The notes below the pieces were generated by a model. It was not told the origin of the DNA. It saw only the letters and a program-made list of their open reading frames with translations, and did no database searches. A DNA stretch of 64,000 bases from an uncultured Pirellulaceae bacterium (GTDB taxonomy: Bacteria > Planctomycetota > Planctomycetia > Pirellulales > Pirellulaceae). Location of the stretch: assembly GCA_938083195.1 (NCBI GenBank), contig CALKCK010000045.1, positions 43,972-107,971 of the forward strand, in the 5' to 3' direction. Positions 1-9,895 of the stretch are shown here, one piece after another. Position 1 is the first letter of the stretch; every line of letters begins with the position of its first letter. A program made the translations under genes and the position numbers.

Positions 1-1363
1 CATCAAGAGCCATACTCTCTTCCGTTTTGACATTCCCGCGTCCGTTACAGCAGGGACATTCTTGATAGAGACTCCGCTTCAGCCCCGGCTTGATTCGCTG
101 GCGAGTCATTTCAATCAATCCGAATGGACTGATTCGCAAAATTTTCGTCCGGGCGCGATCCCGCTTCATCGAATCTCGTAAAGTTCGTTCGACTCCCCGA
201 CGATGCTTATCTCGACGCATGTCGATGAAGTCATTCACGATGACACCTCCAAGATCTCGCAGCCGCAATTGCCGAGAAATTTCTTTTGCCGCCGCCATGT
301 TCAAACGATAAGCAGACTCTTCTGCCGAATCATCCGTACGGAAACTACCACTGTTTACATCAATCGCAACCAATGCTTCGGTTTGGTCAATCACGATGGA
401 ACCACCGTCGGGCAGTGGCACCTCACGAGCATGGATTTTGGCAATCTCCTGTTCGACCTTGTATTGATGAAACAGGGGATCATTGCCGGAGTACAACTGC
501 AATTTGCTCGAATGCCGCGGCATCACCAATTTCAAAAACTCTTTGGCACGTTCGTAGGCATCTTCACTATCGATCATAATGGTATCAATATCCGAAGTCA
601 GGATATCTCGAATCGTGCGAATGATCATGTCGCTTTCTTCATAGATATCGATCGGAGCAGGCATGGTGACGACTCTTTTGGAAATCACTTTCCAAAGCCG
701 CAAGAGATAGGCAAGGTCACGTGAGAGTTCACGGCGCGAGCGTCCCGCACCAGCGGTCCTCACAATAAAACCCAAACCCTTAGGCGGCTTAAGGTCATAC
801 AGATATTCTCGCAGTCGCTTCCGCTCTTCTTCGTCCTCTATTTTGCGGGAGACCCCAATCCGACCGAGGGCCGGCATCAAAACAAGGTAACGTCCGGGAA
901 TGCTAATGTAGGTAGAAAGCGTCGGCCCCTTATTGCCAATTCCCTCTTTGATTACCTGAACGAGAACTTCATCACCACGCTTAAAGATCTCTTGAATCGG
1001 AGGCTTTACCCGTGGCCGAAATCCACCGTGCGATGGCGGACGCCGCCCTCTTCCATTTGCATTAGCTGCCGCCGCCGCTTCCTTCTCTTTCCGCATCATC
1101 TCGTCCGGATCGTATCCCCCTTGCTTAAAATAGCGGGGCTCCACATCACTGATGTGCAGGAAACCGTTTCGACCAACGCCGAAATCGACGAACACGGCCT
1201 GGATAGTTGGCTCAAGATTGACAACTTTTCCTTTGTAGACATTACCAACGAAATTTTCTTGGCTTTCCCTTTCTACATAAAGTTCCTCGAGCCGATCATT
1301 TTCAACAATCGCAATCCGATTTTCTTCGGCTTGCGACGCATTGATAAGCATTGTCTTTTTCAT
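1..1363 (-). CDS. rne: Ribonuclease E/G family protein, 3' end outside window
   Basis: Endoribonuclease of the RNase E/G family, acting in mRNA turnover and rRNA maturation in the cytoplasm. The visible 454 residues start MKKTMLINASQAEE, the usual N-terminus of the family, then give the S1 RNA-binding domain (from about residue 35), which contains an insertion rich in Ala, Gly, Arg and Pro (about residues 90-120), and the catalytic core with the DVNSG metal-site motif (reverse strand near 390). The zinc-link motif CPCCNGRG is at about position 22-48, so the catalytic domain is nearly complete and only the C-terminus is cut off by the window edge. RNase E and RNase G cannot be told apart without the C-terminal part, so the symbol is provisional. 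The ATG at 1361-1363 is the first in frame. The gene lies downstream of hpf-ptsN-ptsH on the same strand, but the 743-bp spacer argues for its own promoter. Confidence 0.93.
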   Translation of the reverse strand, partial: MKKTMLINASQAEENRIAIVENDRLEELYVERESQENFVGNVYKGKVVNLEPTIQAVFVDFGVGRNGFLHISDVEPRYFKQGGYDPDEMMRKEKEAAAAANANGRGRRPPSHGGFRPRVKPPIQEIFKRGDEVLVQVIKEGIGNKGPTLSTYISIPGRYLVLMPALGRIGVSRKIEDEEERKRLREYLYDLKPPKGLGFIVRTAGAGRSRRELSRDLAYLLRLWKVISKRVVTMPAPIDIYEESDMIIRTIRDILTSDIDTIMIDSEDAYERAKEFLKLVMPRHSSKLQLYSGNDPLFHQYKVEQEIAKIHAREVPLPDGGSIVIDQTEALVAIDVNSGSFRTDDSAEESAYRLNMAAAKEISRQLRLRDLGGVIVNDFIDMRRDKHRRGVERTLRDSMKRDRARTKILRISPFGLIEMTRQRIKPGLKRSLYQECPCCNGRGNVKTEESMALD

Positions 1364-2106
1364 TTGAATTCATTCTTTGCTGGCGATTGATTGGAGAACC
1401 TGAAAGGGACTCAAACAATCGAATCGCATGGGTTTGATTTTTTTGACTGCCATTGTTTGACAGCGATGGGCGGGCCATTCCTACTACAGAAAGACCGGTA
1501 ACATTTGGCGTTGCCTCCCGATTCGCCGTTTGCGAATCGATGACGTTATCCAACCGCCCAAGTATGTGACTTTTTTCGCTGGAATAGGAACGACTGACTT
1601 CAGTTGCGCCCGGTTCTTTGAAACGAAGAGCGAAGTCATTTCTCCGCAAATGTTGATCATTCCAACGGTTAACTAAGAATCCGAATCCACATAACTCTCT
1701 GTGACTGAATCGGATTTGAAAAATAGACCTGAAGGTTCGCACCACATCGAACACCCGCAAATACTTACTGGTGTACCGAGGCAATTGGTGTTGGAAGTTC
1801 GAGAAAAGACCCGCCAAAAGACTGTCTGTCGAATCGGCAACCATACCGCGACGCAAAGAACCCCCATCCGCCGTCAATCCGGCAGTCGTAGAGAACTTAA
1901 TCTTTAATGCATAGGTAATCATCGAACTTGCATTCCTCCTCAGATCAACGCAAACTCGATTCAACTCTCGCTCAAATTTAAGATTTCAGTGACACGCAGT
2001 TTTTAAAACAATGCGATCAAAACAAATAGACATGGAACAGACTCGATTGAAACAACTTCGATTAAAACAAATTCGACTTGCCTCACTTGGTCCTACCACG
2101 CCCAGC
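1364..2106. other. Intergenic spacer, no supported gene
   Basis: 743 bp between ptsH and the RNase E/G gene. A 220-codon open frame on the minus strand (1302-1964) overlaps the nuclease start, has no recognisable domain, and shows no convincing ribosome binding site; I do not call it. The region probably holds the nuclease promoter and possibly a 5' leader, since RNase E mRNAs often have long regulated leaders in other bacteria. An imperfect 15-nt tandem repeat (GATTGAAACAACTTC-like) is at 2045-2074. Confidence 0.5.
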
Positions 2107-2412
2107 CTAACCACTACTTGTGTCTCCTGAATCTGCGGTAGCAGGAAATCCCGCTACCACCAGTTCCTCCAGGGCTGAGATAGCCTGTTGTGCATCTACT
2201 CCAGTCGCTTCCAGTTGAACCCTTGTTCCCTGGGTCGCGCCGAGTGTCAAAATGTCCAACACGCTTTTGCCATCTACCCGGATATCATCTTTGACTACTT
2301 CAATCTTACAGTCATACTTCGACGCGGTTGAAACAAACAAATACGCAGGGCGCATGTGCAAACCCTGAGGATTGCTGATCGTAACCATCGCTGATTGAAA
2401 CTGTTCCGACAT
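2107..2412 (-). CDS. ptsH: HPr-type phosphocarrier protein
   Basis: Small phosphocarrier of the phosphotransferase system. The 101 residues carry the HPr active-site motif GLHMRPA with the phosphorylatable His at residue 19, and a serine in the DGKSVLDIL stretch at residue 50. The His-to-Ser distance of 31 equals that between His15 and Ser46 of classical HPr, so the regulatory serine site is kept. The C-terminus is about 12 residues longer than usual and Ser/Gly/Asp-rich. It follows ptsN by 48 bp and hpf upstream on the same strand. No sugar permease is near, which suggests the regulatory (nitrogen-type, NPr-like) PTS branch rather than sugar uptake; that last point is inference. Confidence 0.93.
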   Translation of the reverse strand: MSEQFQSAMVTISNPQGLHMRPAYLFVSTASKYDCKIEVVKDDIRVDGKSVLDILTLGATQGTRVQLEATGVDAQQAISALEELVVAGFPATADSGDTSSG

Positions 2413-2460
2413 CTGTAATTTGAGCCATCTAAGGTTGAATCAATAGTTTGCCAAACAAGT

Positions 2461-2937
2461 TTAGGAAACAAACTGATTGTTATCAGCTTCTTCCAATATC
2501 TGCTGGATATCCTCTGAAGTCCGCGACTGTTTGAGGAATCGGCAAAAAGTTTCATCCTGCAACTGCTTGGAAATGTTTTCCAACGCGCGAAGATGGTCAT
2601 TCGGCTGGTCAGGTGGAGAGATCAGCATGAAAAATAGCTGGACCTGTTCTCCATCAAGACTTTGAAAATCAACCCCTGTCGGGCTAACGCCAACCGTTCC
2701 AACCGGTTGCGTTACACTCGGGTGTTTTGTGTGTGGTACGGCGATTCCTCGACCGATTCCTGTGCTCCCCAACTCTTCCCGTTTCAAGACCGCTTGGACG
2801 ATCGCTTCCTGATCATCTCCACCAAGCTGTCCAGATTCGACCAAGCTGGCGACTAACTCACGGACCACTCCCTCTTTGTCAGAAGACGTTAGCTCCGCTC
2901 TGATCGCTTCAGTTCTTACGAAATCAGAAAACTTCAT
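2461..2937 (-). CDS. ptsN: PTS EIIA domain protein (PtsN/fructose type)
   Basis: Single-domain EIIA of the mannitol/fructose/Ntr family, 158 residues. The phosphorylation site is in the motif GRGIAVPHTKH, with the accepting His at residue 69. There are no EIIB or EIIC parts, and no sugar permease is adjacent, so it fits a regulatory EIIA-Ntr protein that takes phosphate from the HPr encoded just downstream (48 bp). Upstream lies hpf (61 bp away). The order hpf, ptsN, ptsH matches the well-known rpoN-hpf-ptsN-ptsO arrangement of proteobacteria, but rpoN is not upstream here. Targets of the protein cannot be inferred from this sequence. Confidence 0.9.
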   Translation of the reverse strand: MKFSDFVRTEAIRAELTSSDKEGVVRELVASLVESGQLGGDDQEAIVQAVLKREELGSTGIGRGIAVPHTKHPSVTQPVGTVGVSPTGVDFQSLDGEQVQLFFMLISPPDQPNDHLRALENISKQLQDETFCRFLKQSRTSEDIQQILEEADNNQFVS

Positions 2938-2998
2938 AAATGGTTCCTTTTGTATGTTTGTTGTCTTGCAGACGATAAGTTCACATCAAGCAAAAAAT

Positions 2999-3343
2999 TT
3001 ACTCTGCTGATTCCTCTGGAATCTTGTGATCTCGTCCACGATGACTAATAAGTTTTTCTTTATGTTTTTTTAACTGCTGTTCCATTTTGGAAACGGTGCT
3101 GTCTAGAGCGACAAGCACGTTAGAGCCTGTGTCGGAAGCAAAAAAGTCATTAGCTTCTTCTGCTGAAACAATGATTTCAACTTTAGGAGAATCTGTGTGC
3201 TCCAAATCCACCAACACTTGTATCGCTGTTGTCCGATCAAAAAATTTAGGGAGTTTAGAAACTTTTGCCTTCATCGTTTCTTGAATCTCGTCACTCATGT
3301 TGCCATGCCTGGCTGTAACTTTGATTTCCACCCTAACCCCCAT
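2999..3343 (-). CDS. hpf: Ribosome hibernation promoting factor, short form
   Basis: Ribosome-associated protein of the HPF/RaiA (sigma-54 modulation) family that binds the 30S decoding region in stationary phase. It has 114 residues: the N-terminal beta-alpha-beta-beta-beta-alpha domain only, starting with VEIKVTARHGNMSDEI, and a basic tail ending in HKEKLISHRGRDHKIPEESAE. It lacks the roughly 60-residue dimerisation domain of long HPF, so it is the short type. It is the first gene of a likely hpf-ptsN-ptsH operon. The ATG at 3341-3343 is the only start that gives the normal N-terminus. Confidence 0.9.
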   Translation of the reverse strand: MGVRVEIKVTARHGNMSDEIQETMKAKVSKLPKFFDRTTAIQVLVDLEHTDSPKVEIIVSAEEANDFFASDTGSNVLVALDSTVSKMEQQLKKHKEKLISHRGRDHKIPEESAE

Positions 3344-3782
3344 TTCGAAATTTTTATTGGTTACACGAGAGGATTCCTCTCGAGGTTGTGTTTAAGGTAA
3401 TTGTAGAGCGATCCAGAATTTTGGACAAATCCAAATCACTTCTGAGCCGAAAATTCATCGAGAATAGATGGTGAATTATGGAAACGTGTCAGACGGCAAC
3501 TCTCACCAATCCTCGTGTTAATCGGAGGAATTTTGCACTGCTGGACGGATATCCAAGGAGAAGAAGCTCTTGAGAAATCTTGGAAACGTCGCAAATCCAC
3601 GAATTTCCTCGGCAATTCGTGGATTTCCCGTATCCCACTTCAAATTACTTAACAGAAACTCGACAATCTACACTTCCTCACAGGCTCCAGACGCGGGATC
3701 AACCAACGAACGCGCAGGAGTCGCAACGAAGTCGCAAAACAACCATAAAACTCACTGCAAACGTTCTATTGTCGCAGCCAAC
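3344..3782. other. Intergenic spacer, promoter region of hpf
   Basis: 439 bp between hpf and the end of the VPS10-like gene, both on the minus strand. The open frames seen on the plus strand have no recognisable protein features and no good ribosome binding site. The region should contain the promoter of the hpf operon and the terminator of the large gene, but I could not identify either with confidence. Confidence 0.4.
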
Positions 3783-6700
3783 TTATGGAACCTTGGTGAA
3801 AATCGCCGGGACGCTCGCCTTTCGAACGGCTTCATTAAATTTCTTGATTCCCTGATCTACTACCTCTTTTTGTGTGGTGAGTAGGTCGTCGATCTCTTTA
3901 ATCAACTCATTACGGACGGCAATCGACTGCCGGGTCGGCCGATTGTCACCTGTACTGACAACGCCAACGAGACCACTTAGACGGTTATTGAGCCGAATTG
4001 GGTAGTTAAGTGGATCCTGAGGGCTTTCGTTTTTTGTTTGGTAAAGCGCTTGCTCGACCTCCAAGAGCTTCCGATCTAAATTTCTGGCTTTCCCTACCAA
4101 CTCTTCGTTCCCACCCGCTTTTTCAAGCCTGCCCCGAAGACTCTTGAGCTGTTCACGAATATCGCGGGTACTTTTAATTGCCAAGTGTATTTCACTCAAT
4201 TTATCCCGCACACCAATCAAGAACTTGAATTGAGCCTGAAAATCACCCTGGGTGGCCGATGATCTTGGATCTTTCTCAATTTTAAAATCCATGGTTTGGT
4301 TGAAAATTATGTTTTCTTTAGAGGTCAACGCTCCATCGTCAGTAGACGATTTTGAGACCGTCAGCTTCGCTTGATAAACTCCGGGAACAGCAATCGGACC
4401 TCCCGTGCCGCCACCCCAGAGGACCATTCCTTCAAAAGTTTCGGCGCCTTGATACCTCATATTCCACCGCAATTCATTCACACCCGCGACCACTTTGAGC
4501 TTCTTTTGTTTGCGATCTGCGTCTGGCTTCGTGCTAAAGGTTTGGATTACGTCCCCCGAAGGATCAAGTAACTGCAGTTCGGTTTTCATTTTCTCATCCG
4601 GCACATCTTTGGCATAAAACCGAATCGGCACTCCTGCGAGCGCATTCTGGCCAGTGGTTCTTCCCGGAGAACTGCTGCCACCGCCACGCATTCGAATCGT
4701 CGGTCGTGTCGCTAACAACTGCATCTCTTTGTCTAATAATTCCGGCGTCCATTGATGGATGGGACTAAGATCATCCATCATCCAAAACGATCTACCCTGA
4801 GTCGCTACGATCAAATCTCCGTTTTTAACAGCGAGATCCGTGATTGGAACAATCGGCAAATTGCACTGAAACGGACTCCAGTGCCTACCGTCATCCAATG
4901 AAATGTAGAGCCCTGATTCGGTTCCTGCATATAATAATCCCTCGCGAGCGGGATCAGCTCGGATAACGCGAGTAAACGCCTGGCGGTGAATCCCATCATT
5001 GATTGCCGTCCAAGACGCACCGTAATCTTCTGTCTTAAATAGATACGGTTTAAAATCGTCAAGCTTGTATCGAGTTGCGGCAACATAAAGCCCACCGGGC
5101 AATGTGGGGTGCGGTTCAATCGAATTGATCTGAGCCCATTCCGGCAATTCCGGTGGCGTAACATTTACCCATTTCTTTCCACCGTCACGCGTCACATGCA
5201 ACAGCCCATCATCCGAACCCGCCCACAAAACATCTTTCTCGATCGCAGATTCACAAGCCGAAAAAATTGTGCAGTAATACTCGACACTTGTATTGTCTTG
5301 CGTGATTGGTCCACCAGATGACCCCAACTTGGACGGATCATTTCGCGTCAGATCACCACTAATCCTTTTCCAGCTATCCCCTCCATTCGTCGTTTTGAAA
5401 AGCACGTTACCGGCGGTGTACAACACTTTTGAATCGTGCTTCGAAAAGAAGATAGGGAAGTTCCACTGGAACCGATACTTACCATCACCCGCGCCGTGAC
5501 CCATTGGATTATCAGGCCAAACGTGAATATTGCGTGTCTCCTGTGTTCGATGGTTGACTCGAGTCAAATAGCCACCGTAAGAACCGCCATAGACAATCTC
5601 CGGATCCTCCGGGTCAGGCGCAATAAATCCACTCTCGCCACCCGCTGTCGGCATCCAATCTCGTTCACCAATGCTCCGTCCTCCGGTTCGACTCAACATA
5701 CGGACGGTAGAATTATCTTGTTGGGCGCCATAAATCCGATAGGGAAAATGATTATCGGTAGTGACCCGGTAAAACTGTGCTGTTGGCTGGTTTTCGTAAG
5801 TCGACCAGGTTTTACCACGGTTCAATGAAATCTGAACCCCTCCGTCATCAGCGACTGCCATACGCTGAGGATCATTCGGAGCGATCCACAAATCATGATG
5901 ATCACCGTGAGGAGTCGAAATCGAATCAAACGACTTCCCGCCATCCCCAGATCTCCAAAACCGCACATTCAGCACATACACTTCGTCAACATTTTCTGGC
6001 CCGGCATAGACTCTCGTATAATACCACGCTCGCTGCCGTAATTTCCGTTCGTCATTGATGCGAACCCAGGATTCGCCTCCGTCATCGCTTCGAAAAAGAC
6101 CACCATCGTTGGCCTCAACCATTGCCCACACGCGATTGGAATCAACGGGTGATACAGCAACACCACAAATCCCGACAGTCCCTTGAGGCAGTCCGTCATT
6201 GCGCGTTATTTCAGTCCATGTGTCACCACTATCGACGCTCTTCCAAATGCCCGAACCCTCACCCCCACTTTCAAGACTGAAAGGTGTTCGCTTAATTTTC
6301 CAAGTGGTTGCAAAAAGTACATTTGAACTTTGTGGATCAATGACTAAATCAACAGCACCGGCCTCTTCATTGACAAACAAAACCCGCTTCCAGGTTGTGC
6401 CTCCATCGACACTCTTGAAAACTCCACGCTCCTGATTGGCGCCGAACAAATGTCCAAGGACGGCGGCGTAAACGATATCTGGATTCGTTGGATGGATGCG
6501 AATTCGAGGAATGCGTCGAGAATCTTTTAACCCCATCTGCTTCCACGACTTCCCCGCATCAAGGGACTTCCACACACCGTTACCATGAGAAACATTGCCG
6601 CGGACTGTGACCTCACCACCACCCACGTAAATCACATTCGGATTGGATGGAGAGACTTCAATTGCACCAATTGATCCTCCAAAAAAACCGTCTGAGATAT

Positions 6701-6962
6701 TCTCCCAACTTGACCCAGCATCTTCGGTCTTCCAAACTCCTCCCCCTGCGGCTCCCATGTAATACAGCATTGGATTCTCAGCAACGCCGGATGTTGCCGC
6801 GGATCGCCCACCGCGATAAGGGCCTAAAGACCGAAACGACAACGATTCGAAAAAAGATTCTTGAGCCTCATTTGCGCCATCTGGCTGTGCCTGGGCAACA
6901 TCACCAAAACTAAAAAAAAGCCCCAGTGCGGTGGCCAAAACAAACGTGAAATGTGGAAGCAT
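3783..6962 (-). CDS. Secreted VPS10/sortilin-type beta-propeller protein
   Basis: Exported protein of 1059 residues with repeated BNR/Asp-box motifs. The N-terminus is a signal peptide (MLPHFTFVLATALGLFF... ending near AQA). From about residue 45 to 700 it has many repeats of the S-x-D-x-G-x-T-W type (for example KSLDAGKSWKQ, KSVDGGTTWKR, RSDDGGESW, KTTNGGDSWKR), the hallmark of VPS10/sortilin-like ten-bladed propellers and of exo-sialidase-like folds. A beta-rich segment follows, then a C-terminal helical stretch (about 930-1059) with many charged residues. Proteins of this build are common in Planctomycetes, Bacteroidetes and Acidobacteria, often annotated as glycosyl hydrolases without proof of activity. 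No catalytic residues can be assigned. It stands alone between hpf and folA. Confidence 0.88.
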   Translation of the reverse strand: MLPHFTFVLATALGLFFSFGDVAQAQPDGANEAQESFFESLSFRSLGPYRGGRSAATSGVAENPMLYYMGAAGGGVWKTEDAGSSWENISDGFFGGSIGAIEVSPSNPNVIYVGGGEVTVRGNVSHGNGVWKSLDAGKSWKQMGLKDSRRIPRIRIHPTNPDIVYAAVLGHLFGANQERGVFKSVDGGTTWKRVLFVNEEAGAVDLVIDPQSSNVLFATTWKIKRTPFSLESGGEGSGIWKSVDSGDTWTEITRNDGLPQGTVGICGVAVSPVDSNRVWAMVEANDGGLFRSDDGGESWVRINDERKLRQRAWYYTRVYAGPENVDEVYVLNVRFWRSGDGGKSFDSISTPHGDHHDLWIAPNDPQRMAVADDGGVQISLNRGKTWSTYENQPTAQFYRVTTDNHFPYRIYGAQQDNSTVRMLSRTGGRSIGERDWMPTAGGESGFIAPDPEDPEIVYGGSYGGYLTRVNHRTQETRNIHVWPDNPMGHGAGDGKYRFQWNFPIFFSKHDSKVLYTAGNVLFKTTNGGDSWKRISGDLTRNDPSKLGSSGGPITQDNTSVEYYCTIFSACESAIEKDVLWAGSDDGLLHVTRDGGKKWVNVTPPELPEWAQINSIEPHPTLPGGLYVAATRYKLDDFKPYLFKTEDYGASWTAINDGIHRQAFTRVIRADPAREGLLYAGTESGLYISLDDGRHWSPFQCNLPIVPITDLAVKNGDLIVATQGRSFWMMDDLSPIHQWTPELLDKEMQLLATRPTIRMRGGGSSSPGRTTGQNALAGVPIRFYAKDVPDEKMKTELQLLDPSGDVIQTFSTKPDADRKQKKLKVVAGVNELRWNMRYQGAETFEGMVLWGGGTGGPIAVPGVYQAKLTVSKSSTDDGALTSKENIIFNQTMDFKIEKDPRSSATQGDFQAQFKFLIGVRDKLSEIHLAIKSTRDIREQLKSLRGRLEKAGGNEELVGKARNLDRKLLEVEQALYQTKNESPQDPLNYPIRLNNRLSGLVGVVSTGDNRPTRQSIAVRNELIKEIDDLLTTQKEVVDQGIKKFNEAVRKASVPAIFTKVP

Positions 6963-7173
6963 GATGAATTACCAAATCCAGTAAAATAATTTTCGGCAGC
7001 GATCAATCCAGTATGTGTATCGCCGTCCATTGTAATCAAACCGGATTCACAGGGGCTGATTTACTGTGAAAACAACGCGATACCCCCGATTCCGTGGGGG
7101 AAGTGAAGTCGTTCACCAACGACCCAATGGAATGGCCTGAGAAGCAGCGAACCACAAGCCAGCAACCGCTTAA

Positions 7174-7662
7174 TTAAGATCTACGAAAAGTCTGAAATGA
7201 ATAGTCGAAACTGTTCTTTTCATCTTTCTGAAAATGAGATTCCTCGAAAAGAGTCCAAGCGCTCCAATCGATTTCGGGCAATTTTGTATCTCCATCGATT
7301 TCGGTATGCACGCGAGTGAGGTGAATTTCGTTAACAAACGGAATGGCGAGCCGGTAAATTTCCGCGCCTCCAGTGATGAACGGAAGGTCGTCCTCCCCAC
7401 ACAAGGCAATCGCTTCCTCAATGGAATTCGCGATCAACGCGCCTGGACAAACAAAATCAGATTGGCGGGTCACGATAACTGTCGTTCGCCCAGGCAATAA
7501 TCGACCAATAGAATCATAGGTTTTTCGACCCATGATAATATGATGGCCCATCGTCAGACGTTTGAATCGCTTCAAGTCGGCAGAGATCTGCCATGGCAAA
7601 TCTCCGTTGACCCCGATAACTTCGTTTTCGGCCGCAGCCACAATCATCGCTAACTTATTCAT
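7174..7662 (-). CDS. folA: Dihydrofolate reductase
   Basis: Reduces dihydrofolate to tetrahydrofolate with NADPH. I chose the ATG at 7660-7662, which gives MNKLAMIVAAAEN, a normal DHFR N-terminus, and 162 residues, the usual length. An in-frame TTG at 7701 would add 13 residues that no DHFR needs. Family motifs are clear: GVNGDLPW in the Met20 loop region, the acidic active-site residue in ISADLKRF, the NADPH-binding IIMGRKTYDSIG and the FITGGAEIY segment. It lies 39 bp downstream of thyA on the same strand, the usual pairing: thymidylate synthase makes dihydrofolate and DHFR recycles it. Confidence 0.96.
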   Translation of the reverse strand: MNKLAMIVAAAENEVIGVNGDLPWQISADLKRFKRLTMGHHIIMGRKTYDSIGRLLPGRTTVIVTRQSDFVCPGALIANSIEEAIALCGEDDLPFITGGAEIYRLAIPFVNEIHLTRVHTEIDGDTKLPEIDWSAWTLFEESHFQKDEKNSFDYSFQTFRRS

Positions 7663-7701
7663 CGACTTCACCCATTTCAATTCTGCAATCGCTGAACGCA
7701 A

Positions 7702-8502
7702 CTAAACTGCAACCTTGCCCTTGATATGAGGATGAGCTTCATATTGCAATAGCTCAAAATCTTCGAACTTAAAATCAAAGATTGATTTTACATTTTCATT
7801 CATCGAAAGTTTTGGCAATGGCTTGGGCGCGCGAGACAACTGCAAATCGACTTGCTCAAGATGATTCGAATAAAGATGGGCATCTCCGAGCGTGTGTACA
7901 AAATCACCAGCTTTCAAGCCAGTGACTTGCGCCACCATACAAGTCAATGCCGCGTAAGAGCCTATATTAAAAGGGACTCCCAAAAAGACATCTGCGCTTC
8001 GTTGATAAAGCTGGCAAGACAATTCGCCGTTAGCAACATAAAACTGAAAGAAAGCATGGCAGGGGGGGAGTTTCATTTTTGGAATCTCAGCCACATTCCA
8101 AGCGCTCACGATCAAACGCCGCGAATCTGGATTGTTTTCAATGTCATGAATTACCTGCGCAATCTGGTCAACGGTCGTTCCGTCCGCACCTTGCCAACTG
8201 CGCCACTGCGATCCATAGACGGGGCCAAGTTCCCCATTTTCATCGGCCCACTCATTCCAGATTCGAACGCCGTTTTCCTGCAAATAACGAACGTTCGTGT
8301 CACCGCTCAAAAACCAGAGTAGTTCGTGAATAATACTCTTAAAATGCAGTTTCTTTGTCGTGATCATCGGAAATGTGTCCCGGAGATCAAAACGCATCTG
8401 GTATCCAAAAACGCTTTTCGTCCCGGTTCCGGTGCGATCGGTTTTCTCAACTCCGTGGTCGAGAATATGTCGAAGAAGGTCTAAATATTGTTGCATCATC
8501 AT
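7702..8502 (-). CDS. thyA: Thymidylate synthase ThyA
   Basis: Makes dTMP from dUMP using methylene-tetrahydrofolate. The 266 residues are close to the E. coli length (264). The phosphate-binding loop [12 protein letters not shown] is at residues 22-33, the catalytic cysteine is Cys148 in [12 protein letters not shown], and the dUMP-contacting RRL and SxD segments ([13 protein letters not shown]) are present. The gene starts with three ATG codons in a row; the first is used here but any could serve. It is the first gene of a thyA-folA pair. Confidence 0.97.
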   Translation of the reverse strand: MMMQQYLDLLRHILDHGVEKTDRTGTGTKSVFGYQMRFDLRDTFPMITTKKLHFKSIIHELLWFLSGDTNVRYLQENGVRIWNEWADENGELGPVYGSQWRSWQGADGTTVDQIAQVIHDIENNPDSRRLIVSAWNVAEIPKMKLPPCHAFFQFYVANGELSCQLYQRSADVFLGVPFNIGSYAALTCMVAQVTGLKAGDFVHTLGDAHLYSNHLEQVDLQLSRAPKPLPKLSMNENVKSIFDFKFEDFELLQYEAHPHIKGKVAV

Positions 8503-8732
8503 TTTGTATGGGTTGAAGTTGAAGGATTCAAGCCCGGCAATTCTCTCCAGACTGAATCACCGCTGGAAAACGCCTGAATTTGACAATATTTATAAGCCTT
8601 CCCCCATATTTGCTCCCTATCTTCGAGTGAGACCACTGAGACCCTATGATCATCCACCGTAGAACCTCCTGAAAACCTCGAAAAGCACTCGCGCCCTGCC
8701 AATACCGGAAGGCCGCACTGCCGCGTAATCAT

Positions 8733-9743
8733 TTGAAATCTGTCATCGAAAACTCAAAACCATCTCGCCTGCCATCTAACCGACTTGCCGACGCGTGTCT
8801 GTTATTAGTTGCCTTTATCTGGGGCATCAACATGGCAGTCATGAAAATGGGAATCACGATGATAGACCCATTCGCGTTCAATTCGGTCCGCCTGACTCTC
8901 TCTGCAATGACTTTAGGAGTGTGTGTTTGGCTGGAGAAACGACGTCAAACAAGCGAACCTAGCCCGCCCCTTCGTCCACACTCGGCTCGCTCAGCGACAA
9001 AAAAGTGGGCAGTGGTCATCGCCTTTGGCCTCCTCTCTGGCGGCTTCTATCAGATTTTATTTGCGATCGGCATGGACCGAACAACCGCCGGCGACTCAGC
9101 ATTAATCATGTCGTCGATTCCAATGTGGACCGCACTACTTGCCTTCATTTTCCTCCATGAAAATCTCAAAAAAATATGGATCGGCCTGACAATCACCTTC
9201 GTTGGCACGCTTGTTGTGACCCTTCAAAGCGGCGGTTTCGATTTTTCAAATGAGAATTTAATTGGCAACTCAATCATTCTCATTGCGGCTCTAGCATGGT
9301 CGACGGGAGTCATCATCAGTCGCCCGCTAATGAAAACGATTTCGCCCATTCAACTGGCATTTTATGCAACCCTTGGCACGCTGCCAATCCACTACTTGAT
9401 GGCATGGCTTTTCGAAACCAATGGATTTCAACATCTAAATCAACCTGCAATTTTGTTCTGCATTGGGTACTCCGGAATCTTCTCAACGGGATTGGCCTAC
9501 GCCATGTGGAATTACGGGGTTCATAAACTGGGTGCATCGCACGCATCTGTTTTTCAAAACTTGGTGCCTCTGGTCGCCTTAGCGGCCGCCTGGATCTCGC
9601 CACTCAATGAAAAAATTACCGCTATCCAAATACTCGGCGGGTTTCTCATTATCTTTGGATTACTCGTCACGCAAAAATTGCGAACCCCTTCAGACCAAAC
9701 CCAAGGCAATAAACTTCAGCGAAAACCTAAAATTCGGAAATAA
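8733..9743 (+). CDS. EamA/DMT-family membrane transporter
   Basis: Inner-membrane protein of the drug/metabolite transporter superfamily with two EamA repeats. Around ten hydrophobic segments can be seen across residues 15-325, starting with LADACLLLVAFIWGINMAVMK, the typical first helix, and the second repeat begins near NLIGNSIILIAALAWSTG. The C-terminus is a short basic tail. The 336-residue frame starts at a TTG (8733-8735); a later ATG would remove part of the first helix, so TTG seems likely. Substrate cannot be predicted. It is divergent from thyA. A second, unrelated EamA protein is encoded at 31728-32651. Confidence 0.85.
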   Translation: MKSVIENSKPSRLPSNRLADACLLLVAFIWGINMAVMKMGITMIDPFAFNSVRLTLSAMTLGVCVWLEKRRQTSEPSPPLRPHSARSATKKWAVVIAFGLLSGGFYQILFAIGMDRTTAGDSALIMSSIPMWTALLAFIFLHENLKKIWIGLTITFVGTLVVTLQSGGFDFSNENLIGNSIILIAALAWSTGVIISRPLMKTISPIQLAFYATLGTLPIHYLMAWLFETNGFQHLNQPAILFCIGYSGIFSTGLAYAMWNYGVHKLGASHASVFQNLVPLVALAAAWISPLNEKITAIQILGGFLIIFGLLVTQKLRTPSDQTQGNKLQRKPKIRK

Positions 9744-9895
9744 AATTAGTGCTATCAATGTGGCAATCCGAATCTAAATATTTTTTTTCGATTTCCTTTG
9801 CAAGAGTATCCGATGACAGCAATCAGATGCTTGCTTCTCGTTTACGACGCGATGTTCATTCGCAACCCTCCAAGAACCTGACTCAGGGCTAAAAA

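Noticed and set aside
1302..1964. 220-codon frame on the minus strand upstream of the RNase E/G gene
   Set aside because: It overlaps the well-supported nuclease start by 62 bp, has no recognisable domain and no good ribosome site.
7663..7701. Upstream TTG start of folA
   Set aside because: It would add 13 residues that DHFR does not need; the ATG at 7662 gives the normal N-terminus.
8499..8732. 77-codon minus-strand frame upstream of thyA
   Set aside because: It overlaps the thyA start by 4 bp but shows no family features; more likely the thyA promoter region.
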